64,000 nucleotides of DNA from contig CBFDBO010000015.1 of assembly GCA_965603075.1 (NCBI GenBank), positions 12,095-76,094 on the forward strand. The letters are read 5' to 3'. Position numbers and translations under genes: made by a program. Source of the DNA: JABJOR01 sp965603075. GTDB taxonomy: Bacteria > Pseudomonadota > Alphaproteobacteria > Rhodospirillales > Casp-alpha2. The notes beneath the pieces were generated by a model. The model ran no database searches and was not told the DNA's origin. It worked only from the letters and a program-made list of their open reading frames with translations. This document shows, piece by piece, positions 17,452-25,353 of this stretch; position 1 is the first letter of the stretch, and every line of letters starts with the position of its first letter.

Positions 17452-18268
17452 CGTTTAATCGCCAGTCATAATCGAAATCTGCAATTTTTGCCTTTGCGGG
17501 AATTTGGATATACTGCCGAATATAGTTTAGCAGCTTTGTCTCATTGCCGCCAAAATCATCCTGATACCAATCAAAGATGGATGACATATATACCTTGCCG
17601 GATTTTTGCCTGACACTCCGTGGGTGGTTGATAAATTGCTGCGCGGCTTGTTCTAAAAAATGATTTGCGTTTTGGCTGGTTATGGCGGCAACACCAATTT
17701 GGGGGCACCCGAGCGCTGCACAATTCAGTACATAATGAAGGCGCGGTTCCTGCCAAATCGGTCGTAAGATACGATGTTCGATATCGTCTAACGAGACTTT
17801 CTCGCCCTCAATAGTGATTATTTTTTTGCCCCAAGGCCCATTGGAAAACAACCCCGGCGAAATATCAATATCCAGAATGCTTTCAACCGGATAAGCCTCC
17901 AACACGACCCGAACGGTCAGGGCGTTATAGAGATTTATCCAATAAACCATTTGGCTATCACGGTTTAATTTAAAGACCGGAACTGATGCCAAGTTATCTA
18001 TATAGTTTGTCAAAATTTGTTGATCATGAGCGTCCACCGCTTTGTAATTCAGGCGATTTATACTGTCGTTTTCGCGGCTCGCGGGTTGCACGTATTTTTT
18101 TAAAAATTGATCCCAAGGCGCATGATCAACGTTGATTTTCGATTGGGGATCATGGACCACCCAAACATCCCAAAGCTTAGCTTTTGGAGCCGCATGCGCA
18201 TTTACAGGCGCCAAAATGAGCAATATGCCCCATAGAAGCAGCAACCAAAATGAACGCCTGTCGGGCAC
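17441..18268 (-). CDS. Secreted DUF547 domain protein
   Basis: Exported protein of 275 aa with a signal peptide ending near residue 27 (PVNAHA). The DUF547 core is recognisable: residues such as MVYWINLYNALTVRVVLE, then LHYVLNCAALGCPQIG with its conserved Cys pair. Molecular function of this family is not established; the Cys/His-containing core has led to suggestions of a papain-like fold. GTG start three bases after the upstream gene's stop, so it is the last gene of a minus-strand operon (20520 to 17441). Confidence 0.8.
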   Translation of the reverse strand: MPDRRSFWLLLLWGILLILAPVNAHAAPKAKLWDVWVVHDPQSKINVDHAPWDQFLKKYVQPASRENDSINRLNYKAVDAHDQQILTNYIDNLASVPVFKLNRDSQMVYWINLYNALTVRVVLEAYPVESILDIDISPGLFSNGPWGKKIITIEGEKVSLDDIEHRILRPIWQEPRLHYVLNCAALGCPQIGVAAITSQNANHFLEQAAQQFINHPRSVRQKSGKVYMSSIFDWYQDDFGGNETKLLNYIRQYIQIPAKAKIADFDYDWRLNDLD

Positions 18269-18271
18269 CGA

Positions 18272-18586
18272 CTAAATCTCGTTTTTGGCTTGGTTTATGA
18301 GCTGGTCCAGACCAGAGGCCGGTTGTTCTTTGGGTTTATGCAGCTCTAGGTAATGCGACAGCATATTGATCATTTCTTGCACCATATCATCCGGCTCAAT
18401 GGTTTTGTTTTCAGCTTGAAAATAAGCAAAAGCCGAGAAATTAGCCGCGGCATGGCGTAACCCGGCGGCAATATCATCCACCTCCGCCCCGTCTTCCCGG
18501 GCCTTGTTGGCGATATTAATAATTTGGTTAGCGATGGATACGCTGGGTGCTTCGGAGGGTGAATCGTGGGGTGTATCGTGTGGCAT
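18272..18586 (-). CDS. Small helical hypothetical protein (DUF3144-like)
   Basis: A 104-residue, mostly helical protein without signal peptide or membrane span. The pattern ANQIINIANKAREDG followed by AAGLRHAAANFSAFAYFQAE weakly resembles DUF3144 proteins, whose role is unknown. The N-terminus contains a short DTPHDSPS repeat-like start. It lies 17 bases after the HAMP protein gene and three bases before DUF547, so the three are probably cotranscribed. Confidence 0.6.
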   Translation of the reverse strand: MPHDTPHDSPSEAPSVSIANQIINIANKAREDGAEVDDIAAGLRHAAANFSAFAYFQAENKTIEPDDMVQEMINMLSHYLELHKPKEQPASGLDQLINQAKNEI

Positions 18587-18603
18587 ATGGAATGACCTAT
18601 GGG

Positions 18604-20520
18604 TTATTTTTGGTTCGGACCAACTTTGTTGATCAATTCATCGAGCATTGATTGTAAACGTTCGGACTGCGACATCAATTTGCCCGTTGCCTCTAATGCT
18701 TCTTCGGATGCTTGTGTCGCAATGGCATGGGCAACGCTGCTAATGTGTTCCAATGTTGAATGCATACCATCAAGCATTTCTTCGGCAGAGCCAACCTTGG
18801 CTCGTAATGATTCAAATCGTCGTCCATCATTTTGACTGGATGACATATTTGAAGCGGACGGATCATTCGCATCATCGCTCAAATCAATTAAGGGTTTTTC
18901 ACTGACAGAATTAGAAGGCGTAATGGCATTAAAAACCAGAAGATTCGATTCTTCCCGGATGGAGCTGATGTTGATTTCTAAGGCGGAAATTTGTTGCGTT
19001 GCATCACCCAAAAGATTGATCAACAATTCCGTTCGTTCGACATCTTTTGCCGCCAACGTCACCGTATTATTGAACTGATTAAGTTGGCGCGTCGCGTAAC
19101 CGATGGTTCCGGCATCCTCACTGGTGCGCGCGTGACGCGTGAAATCTAACAGCGGGACTGCCTCAGGTTTCTGAGGTTGTAACGCTAGGAATGGTTTTTC
19201 AGGTGGCAATGATTGCATGCCTTGATGCTCCCGGCTCGTAGCAACACCACTATCATCCCCATCATTATCACCATCATTATCACCGTCATCATTGATGACG
19301 GGGGGATTTTCAACCCCCTCGGCAATTGCGCCCAATGTTATCCGCATCCGCGCGTCATCCAACTGGGTGCGCAAATGATCGATTTCGGCCAGACTATCGA
19401 GCCATTTATCAAGCGCACGTGCCATATCACCAATGGCATCGGTATTACCTTGTAAGGGGATGCCGATGGCACGTTCGCCGCTGATCAAGCGGACAACAGC
19501 TTCGCTCAACCGTGTGACGGGGCCGGTAATTGAACGCATTAACGCCAATCCGATTAACACGAACACAACAATAAGGGCGGCGCTGCCAATAACCAGGTTT
19601 TTACGTGCCGCTTGATAGTCCCGCTCGTAGGTAACGGGGGATACCCGCGCCAGCTGTTCGCCGTAATCATTAATCTGGCGCAAGCTGGGTGCGATATAAT
19701 CTAGGATATCTTCAATGGCCTGAGGCGGGGTTTGTAATTTTTCCGCAATATCAATTTGGGATTTTGCAATAGCACTATGTTTTTGCAACAACGTAGTAAG
19801 GTTGGCCCTGATCACGGTGTCATCCACCAAGCTTTCAAGTTTTCTTGCGTAATCAATATAAGCGGCGCGCGTATCCGTTCGGTCTTGCTGGCTGCTCAAG
19901 GCGGGGACTTGATCCGCCCGGCGATCAATTGCGGCAAAATCAGAAATAAGCTCTTGGTCTTCTAATCCATTCAACACAGACTGAATTGCCATCGCCGCAT
20001 CGCGACGTTTTCCCCGAAGTCCAGTATCTCGGCTGAGGCCCAGAATATTTCGATCATCCAGCATGGCAGAGATTTCAAGGCCATAACCGGAAAAACCATC
20101 ACGGATGGTGCCTATTGCCCCATTCAATTGATCTGTAGACGAATTTTTTGGTAAACCGTTTTGCAAACCATTCAGCGCGGCGATGACCTGATCAACAGCC
20201 CGACGATGTATTTGGGGGGCGGCAGGGTCGTCATTTGCCCGCACAGATGCATCGTTAGCACGCACATTTTCAATGGCACGCCCAAGGTTATTTACCGACA
20301 AAGAGGCCTTTTGGGCATTCTTTAAAACGTCCAGCGACACAGATAAACGTTGATCTGTCTGGTAAAATAATCCCGCAATGAGTCCGATCGTGACCACACC
20401 CAACAGAAAAAAGATAAAGCTACGACTTCCCAAGCTTATCCCCCCCAGAAATGATTTATCGGCGGGTTGTGAGGCGCGTAAATCTAGATAGCGGTCGTTT
20501 TTTTGAGGTTCTCGGCTCAT
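18604..20520 (-). CDS. HAMP protein with degenerate methyl-accepting chemotaxis signalling domain
   Basis: Membrane protein of 638 aa. TM1 is about residues 29-52, a helical extracytoplasmic sensor domain follows (about 55-305), TM2 is about 310-330, then HAMP. The C-terminal half is coiled-coil like a chemoreceptor, and IREESNLLVFNAI recalls the receptor hairpin (QTNLLALNAAIEAARAGE), but the tip is replaced by a polar Ser/Asp/Asn-rich stretch. CheA/CheW coupling is therefore unlikely. A linker holds DGDN repeats encoded by 12-bp tandem units. Start ATG 20520 has a GAG six bases upstream; a TTG at 20535 is possible. No che genes are near. Confidence 0.75.
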   Translation of the reverse strand: MSREPQKNDRYLDLRASQPADKSFLGGISLGSRSFIFFLLGVVTIGLIAGLFYQTDQRLSVSLDVLKNAQKASLSVNNLGRAIENVRANDASVRANDDPAAPQIHRRAVDQVIAALNGLQNGLPKNSSTDQLNGAIGTIRDGFSGYGLEISAMLDDRNILGLSRDTGLRGKRRDAAMAIQSVLNGLEDQELISDFAAIDRRADQVPALSSQQDRTDTRAAYIDYARKLESLVDDTVIRANLTTLLQKHSAIAKSQIDIAEKLQTPPQAIEDILDYIAPSLRQINDYGEQLARVSPVTYERDYQAARKNLVIGSAALIVVFVLIGLALMRSITGPVTRLSEAVVRLISGERAIGIPLQGNTDAIGDMARALDKWLDSLAEIDHLRTQLDDARMRITLGAIAEGVENPPVINDDGDNDGDNDGDDSGVATSREHQGMQSLPPEKPFLALQPQKPEAVPLLDFTRHARTSEDAGTIGYATRQLNQFNNTVTLAAKDVERTELLINLLGDATQQISALEINISSIREESNLLVFNAITPSNSVSEKPLIDLSDDANDPSASNMSSSQNDGRRFESLRAKVGSAEEMLDGMHSTLEHISSVAHAIATQASEEALEATGKLMSQSERLQSMLDELINKVGPNQK

Positions 20521-20984
20521 ACATATCTCAATCAAAAATTGGTATTATCGTCTATCAACGATGGTTATAAAGGTATTGGGCACTTTATAAGGAACTATAT
20601 TAGGAACTGTATTATCACCAATGCGCCGTATCAATCAATAAACATTCATTTTTAGGGTTGAATACAAGTAAAACGTGATATTTCAAGATTAATTTATCGC
20701 ATTCAAATCAAATCTTTGCAAATTAGACTCAATAGTGTAGTATATGCTCTGGATAAAAAGAAATTTTTATTTGTTTTGAGATGTATTTAACCGAGCGATG
20801 GATTAACGGATAGTTTTCCGTAATAAATAACAGATAGCTTTCTGTAATATTTAACGGATAGTTTTCTGTAGAAGTCTTGAACGTTTAACGCTTATATCAA
20901 ACGTTCGATCCGGATGCTCTCAATTATTGTGTCTGATTAAGTTTTAATCGGATACAGGTGGCAGAAAACCACCGAAAGGTAGAT
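20521..20984. other. 464-base gap between divergent genes
   Basis: Divergent promoter region between the HAMP protein gene and a small plus-strand gene. A plausible sigma-70-type promoter reads TTGCAA (20716-20721) and GTATAT (20740-20745), 18 bases apart, toward the plus strand. Downstream is a three-unit hairpin array (20804-20875). No other gene or RNA family is recognised. Confidence 0.45.
20804..20875 (+). repeat. Three tandem 24-bp hairpin units with compensatory change
   Basis: Units start at 20804, 20828 and 20852. Each has a 5-bp stem and a 6-nt loop: ACGGA/TCCGT (loop TAGTTT), ACAGA/TCTGT (loop TAGCTT), and ACGGA/TCTGT (loop TAGTTT, one G-U pair). Copy 2 changes both sides of one base pair, so pairing is kept while the sequence differs, which argues that the RNA structure matters. 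The array is in the likely 5' leader of the small gene at 20985. Confidence 0.75.
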
Positions 20985-21167
20985 ATGGCTAATCCAATTA
21001 CTGCATTAGGCGCTGCTGAGGCCTCGAATATGGCTGTACGTCAATCCATTATTCAGGACCGTGACAACGGTGCTACCGCGCAAAAAGAAGCAGCAAAAGA
21101 ACCTATTTTTGAAGGTGCTGGCTCTTCTGAACCCCACCTTGGGAATGTCGTCGACGTAGAAGCGTGA
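20985..21167 (+). CDS. Small hypothetical protein (60 aa)
   Basis: A 60-residue hydrophilic protein (begins MANPITALGAAEASNM) not assigned to a family. AAAGG lies six bases before the ATG; a GTG 27 bases upstream in frame is less likely. Its own promoter-like site, a structured leader and a hairpin overlapping the stop codon support a real, independently transcribed gene. Confidence 0.6.
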   Translation: MANPITALGAAEASNMAVRQSIIQDRDNGATAQKEAAKEPIFEGAGSSEPHLGNVVDVEA

Positions 21168-21195
21168 GATAACTCTCACGCCACTCGACTTTTTT
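21162..21195 (+). terminator. Probable terminator overlapping the small gene's stop codon
   Basis: Perfect 7-bp stem GCGTGAG (21162-21168) and CTCACGC (21175-21181) with loop ATAACT; the TGA stop is inside the stem. A run of six T follows at 21190-21195, eight bases after the stem, so the spacing is not ideal. Confidence 0.5.
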
Positions 21196-21273
21196 CGCCT
21201 AAATTAACCGTTTATTTTCATAACGTTAACTGCATTAACACTTCATTAACCATTAATTTGTAAAGTGCTCTTT

Positions 21274-21510
21274 ATGAGCATTTTAACATCCATTCCAGGC
21301 GGTTCGGGCACCCTACCTCAATCACCTTCCACAAACCGGTCATCGGATTACCGCGCCACCGACGAAGTGCGCTTGCGGGCCAATGTAATGGCTAATAATG
21401 ACAATCCCATGCAACGCGGTGCTATCAAGCGCCTCGATCAAACCATGCAGGCCGATACCCCCCCACGCGAAGATGTACCGCGCGGTTACTATCTCGATAT
21501 TCTGGTCTGA
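21274..21510 (+). CDS. Small hypothetical protein (78 aa)
   Basis: A 78-residue protein with a Ser/Gly/Pro-rich N-terminus and a more ordered C-terminus ending VPRGYYLDILV. No family is recognised. The ribosome binding site is weak for ATG 21274 and for the alternative GTG 21265. It lies just after the preceding small gene and its probable terminator, and is convergent with the DUF924 gene, with seven bases between the stops. Confidence 0.55.
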   Translation: MSILTSIPGGSGTLPQSPSTNRSSDYRATDEVRLRANVMANNDNPMQRGAIKRLDQTMQADTPPREDVPRGYYLDILV

Positions 21511-21517
21511 TTTTTAT

Positions 21518-22087
21518 TTAAAATGATGAATTAGGTTGCGTGAGGAATTCTATTTCCTCTTCCGTGCTCGCACGACCCATGACCTCATTTCTGTGAGGGA
21601 ACCGTCCAAACCTGTCGATGATTTTATGGTGCCGCCAGGCATAATCCAGTGATTCAGGCCGACCAAGCTTGTCAAATAAAGCCACGGATATGATCTGGTC
21701 CTCCATTTCCTCGCTATGCTCGAATGGTAAATAAATAAAGCCCCGCATCACGGAAAGAAGGTCCTGATCATCCGCCCTGTCGACCACATGGCGCGCAATA
21801 ATTAAGGCTTTGGCATCACTTGCAAAAGACCGGGGTGAGCCGCGAAATAAATTCCGTGGCACTTGATCGAGTAGAACAATCAGCGCCAGCGCCGACCACG
21901 GGTCATTTTTCCAATCATCATAGTGACCTTCGATCGCTTGTTCATGGTGATCGAGCAGATGCGCTTTAACCTGGGCATCAAACCCGTCATCTTTCTTGAA
22001 CCATTCCATTCGGCTTTGACCATAAACCTCAGAATCCGGTGTGCCGAACCAAAAGTCGAGAATTTCTTGGACTGCTGGATGGGCCAT
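21518..22087 (-). CDS. DUF924 family protein
   Basis: Cytoplasmic helical protein of 189 aa. The N-terminal ILDFWFG motif, LLDQVPRNLFRGSPRSFASD, and FIYLPFEHSE in the second half are hallmarks of DUF924 (tetratricopeptide-like fold, function unknown). ATG 22087 was chosen because GGGAG lies seven bases upstream; a longer start at 22111 is possible. The amidase gene lies 33 bases upstream in the same direction. Confidence 0.85.
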   Translation of the reverse strand: MAHPAVQEILDFWFGTPDSEVYGQSRMEWFKKDDGFDAQVKAHLLDHHEQAIEGHYDDWKNDPWSALALIVLLDQVPRNLFRGSPRSFASDAKALIIARHVVDRADDQDLLSVMRGFIYLPFEHSEEMEDQIISVALFDKLGRPESLDYAWRHHKIIDRFGRFPHRNEVMGRASTEEEIEFLTQPNSSF

Positions 22088-22120
22088 AGATGAGCTCCCT
22101 GCTAATGACAAAGATAATGA

Positions 22121-23542
22121 CTAAGTTAATGGTTTGGATACTGGTTTAGACGGCATGGCAAAAGGTCGTGCGCCTTCAAAGGCAGCGGCGGCTTTTAAAA
22201 CCGTTGCATCGTCGTGCATGGCCCCAACCATATGTAAACCGATGGGCAGACCCTCTGCATTAAATCCACACGGTACGGAACAGGCTGGCTGCTGGGTCAG
22301 GTTGAACGGCAAGCTAAACGGCGTCCATTCCATCCAACGTTTCTGATTGCGCCCATCCGGCACTTCCTTACCTGCCTCAAAGGCCGTGGTCGATAGCGTT
22401 GGGGTTACCAGCAAATCCCACTTTTCGTGAAAAATTTTCATATGCTGCCCCAAGGCGCCCCGCGCGTTAACCGCGGCCATATAATCCATTAAATCTATTT
22501 GTTTACCCTGAGCCGCAATTTCAACCAATCCTGGGTCCATTTGTGATAACATTTCCGGCGTGAAGTCGCGAACCAAGTTGGCCGCCCCGGCGTACCAATG
22601 CGCTTCGAACACTTCGTAAGGGTCCTCAAAACCGGGATCGATTTCTTCTACCACCGCGCCCAAGTCTCGCAAGGTTTGAACCGCGTCCCGCACGGACGCC
22701 GCCACATCATCATCGACTTGTGCGTAGCCCAGATCAGCACTATAGGCGATCCGCATTCCCTTAATACCGTCCCCAAGATTTTTGGTAAAATCCAACCCTT
22801 GGTCGGGCAAAGCAAACCAATCACGCGCGTCAAATCCGCTGAGCACATTTAACATCAACGCCCCATCGTCCACCGTACGGGTCATCGGTCCCGTGTGCGA
22901 TACGGTTCCAAACGGGCTGAGCGGGTACGCAGGAACCCGACCGAAACTTGGCTTGTGACCGAAGATACCGGTAAAGGCCGCGGGTATTCTGATAGAGCCA
23001 CCACCATCTGTACCGATGTGCAATGCGCCCATGCCAAGGGCCGCCGCCGCCGCCGCTCCCCCCGATGAACCGCCGGGGGTGGTATTGGTGTTCCATGGGT
23101 TACGTGTGATGCCCGTAAGGGGGTTATCGGTCACCCCTTTCCAGCCGCATTCCGGCGTGGTGGTCTTGCCCAAAAGGACCGCCCCTTGTTCTTTAAGTCG
23201 TTCTACGGCGGGGGCGTCCTCCTCTTGCGGGGCGGACGGATCAGAGGTCTTGGAGCCGCGTAATGTTGGCCACCCTTTGGTGATCAGTAAATCTTTAATA
23301 GTGGTCGGAACCCCATCGATAATGCCGCACGGTGTACCTTTTTGCCAGCGTTCCTCGGATGCCTTGGCGCTTGCCATAGCCCCATTCTCGTCCACCAAAG
23401 AAAAGGCATTAACCGCATCATCAAATTTTGAAATTTGATCAAGGGCCGCGCGGGTGACTTCAACGGGGGAAAGCTCTTTGCTGGCATACAGCGTCAGGAT
23501 TTCGGTGGCGGATAGCATCGCCGGGTTTTGAGATGATGTCAT
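22121..23542 (-). CDS. Amidase signature family enzyme
   Basis: Amidase of 473 aa with the Ser-cisSer-Lys triad context: Lys in PTTIKDLL, the glycine/serine motif GGSSGGAAAAAALGM, and the nucleophile Ser in GTDGGGSIRIPAA. No signal peptide. Family members hydrolyse varied amides, and GatA-type sequences are similar; no gatB or gatC is adjacent, so a catabolic amidase is more likely. Substrate unknown. Confidence 0.85.
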   Translation of the reverse strand: MTSSQNPAMLSATEILTLYASKELSPVEVTRAALDQISKFDDAVNAFSLVDENGAMASAKASEERWQKGTPCGIIDGVPTTIKDLLITKGWPTLRGSKTSDPSAPQEEDAPAVERLKEQGAVLLGKTTTPECGWKGVTDNPLTGITRNPWNTNTTPGGSSGGAAAAAALGMGALHIGTDGGGSIRIPAAFTGIFGHKPSFGRVPAYPLSPFGTVSHTGPMTRTVDDGALMLNVLSGFDARDWFALPDQGLDFTKNLGDGIKGMRIAYSADLGYAQVDDDVAASVRDAVQTLRDLGAVVEEIDPGFEDPYEVFEAHWYAGAANLVRDFTPEMLSQMDPGLVEIAAQGKQIDLMDYMAAVNARGALGQHMKIFHEKWDLLVTPTLSTTAFEAGKEVPDGRNQKRWMEWTPFSLPFNLTQQPACSVPCGFNAEGLPIGLHMVGAMHDDATVLKAAAAFEGARPFAMPSKPVSKPLT

Positions 23543-23578
23543 TTAAAGGTGTACTCCACAAAGTTTGATGAGGCGATA

Positions 23579-24442
23579 TTAACCCGACAAATGCATAGAG
23601 GCCACCCCTACAACGATTGTCAAAGCCGCTACCCACCGGATCGGTCCGAATTTTTCTTTTAGCGTAAAGGCGCCCAGGACCACAGCAAACAAAACCGAGG
23701 TTTCTCTGAGGGCCGAAACATGGGCCAGATGACCAAAACTGATGGCATACAGAACAAAGGAATACCCCACCAAAGCAAAGACGCCCCCCAGCATTATCTT
23801 AGGGCCATCCTTCTTCATAAACTCAATGTACAAGCCACGTTTGGTGATAATTGCGTAAATTAACATGGGGATGCCATCAAGAATATTGAGCCAAATAATA
23901 TAGCCCCAAATCTCTTCCGGTGTGTCCGATGCCATAAGTCCCACCCCATCAACAACCGTATAGGAAGCAATGAAGAAACCCGTTACTAATGCCAATAAAA
24001 AAGGCTTCAATTGATCTTGTTTCGGGAGGCCTTTTTCAAAGGCAAATAAACAGATCCCAAAGCTGGCGAGGAGCAAGCCAATTGTTCCTTGAACGCTTAA
24101 GATTTCCCCAAGCAGAAACCCCGCCCCCACAGCAACCAATAGGGGCGACGCGCCGCGTGCTACGGGATAGGCTTTGCTTAAATCCCCATGGCGCAGGGCA
24201 AACCATAAAAACATATAATAACAGTGATGTAATACAACCGAGGCCAGTAACCACGGCACGACCTCAGGCTTTGGAAATTCAACAAAAGGAAGGGCCGCTA
24301 AACATATAATTGCCCCCGTCCCCATGATGGTGGCAAAGGTTAACAGGCCGTCTCCGGTGGTTTTTACAAGCGCGTTCCACGACGCGTGCATCAACGCCGC
24401 AACAAGGACGAGAGCGAATAAAAAGGGTGGCAGGGTGCTCAA
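23579..24442 (-). CDS. EamA/DMT family transporter
   Basis: Inner-membrane protein of 287 aa with ten predicted membrane segments in two EamA repeats (ALMHASWNALVK in the first; ALRETSVLFAVVLGAFTLKEKF in the second). Exports or imports small metabolites in related proteins; the substrate is unknown here. Translation appears to start at TTG overlapping the ftsY stop (GATTGAGC), so it is coupled to ftsY. Confidence 0.82.
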   Translation of the reverse strand: MSTLPPFLFALVLVAALMHASWNALVKTTGDGLLTFATIMGTGAIICLAALPFVEFPKPEVVPWLLASVVLHHCYYMFLWFALRHGDLSKAYPVARGASPLLVAVGAGFLLGEILSVQGTIGLLLASFGICLFAFEKGLPKQDQLKPFLLALVTGFFIASYTVVDGVGLMASDTPEEIWGYIIWLNILDGIPMLIYAIITKRGLYIEFMKKDGPKIMLGGVFALVGYSFVLYAISFGHLAHVSALRETSVLFAVVLGAFTLKEKFGPIRWVAALTIVVGVASMHLSG

Positions 24443-25353
24443 TCGATCCCCATAAGGTTATTGGCGAAAACCTGCGCATCGAACGGCTGCAAATCATCGA
24501 TCGCCTCACCCACACCAACGGCGTATACGGGAAGCGCAAATTTCTCAGCCAGCGAGACCACAACACCGCCCTTGGCGGTACCATCCAATTTGGTCAACAC
24601 AAGTCCGGTAACATTGACCATGTCGCGGAAGACTTCAACTTGGTTGTGGGCATTTTGCCCAACCGTGGAATCGATGACCAACATCACGGCATGGGGCGCA
24701 CTTGCATCTTGTTTTTGAACCACTCGGACAACTTTTTTAAGTTCTTCCATTAGGTTCAGTTTATTTTGCAACCGCCCGGCGGTATCGATCATTAAAACAT
24801 CAACACCCTCCGCGCGGGCTTGATCTATGGCACCATAGGCAAGGCTTGCCGCATCGGAACCTTGTTCATTGGCGACCACCGTGCAGCCCGTGCGTTCACC
24901 CCAGACTTGCAACTGTTCGATGGCGGCCGCGCGAAATGTGTCACCCGCCGCCAACATCACAGAACGTCCCTCGGATTTGAACTGGTTCGCCATTTTGCCA
25001 ATGGTGGTGGTTTTACCCGATCCATTTACCCCGCACACCAAAACGATATAGGGTTTGTGATCGCGATTAATCTCGAGCGGTTTGGTGACAGGTTCTAGAA
25101 TACGGGCAATCTCGCCCGCCAATGTTGCGCGAACTTCTTGCGGGGTGACTTCTTGATCAAATTTATTTTTGGCAAGCACGCCACTGAGCCGCGACGCCGT
25201 GGCGACACCCATGTCCGCCATAATCAGCAGATCTTCCAACTCATCAAGGGTTGCCCGATCTAATTTGCCAGAGCGAAAAAGATCGCTGATCCCGCTGCTT
25301 AATTTTTCAGTGGTACGGCCTAAGCCGGCCTTCAGACGATCAAACCAGCTCAT
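24439..25353 (-). CDS. ftsY: Signal recognition particle receptor FtsY
   Basis: SRP receptor GTPase of 304 aa that docks the Ffh-ribosome complex at the membrane. It consists of the NG domain with only a very short N-terminal segment. G motifs are GVNGSGKTTTIGK, AGDTFRAAAIEQL, DTAGRL and TKLDGTAKGG. Its ATG overlaps the mtaB stop (ATGA) and its stop overlaps the EamA gene. Ffh is encoded 3.7 kb away on the other strand. Confidence 0.94.
   Translation of the reverse strand: MSWFDRLKAGLGRTTEKLSSGISDLFRSGKLDRATLDELEDLLIMADMGVATASRLSGVLAKNKFDQEVTPQEVRATLAGEIARILEPVTKPLEINRDHKPYIVLVCGVNGSGKTTTIGKMANQFKSEGRSVMLAAGDTFRAAAIEQLQVWGERTGCTVVANEQGSDAASLAYGAIDQARAEGVDVLMIDTAGRLQNKLNLMEELKKVVRVVQKQDASAPHAVMLVIDSTVGQNAHNQVEVFRDMVNVTGLVLTKLDGTAKGGVVVSLAEKFALPVYAVGVGEAIDDLQPFDAQVFANNLMGID

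Noticed and set aside
20804..20875. CsrA/RsmA binding sites in the hairpin array
   Set aside because: GGA is in the stem rather than the loop and is changed to AGA in the middle copy, so the array does not fit CsrA recognition.
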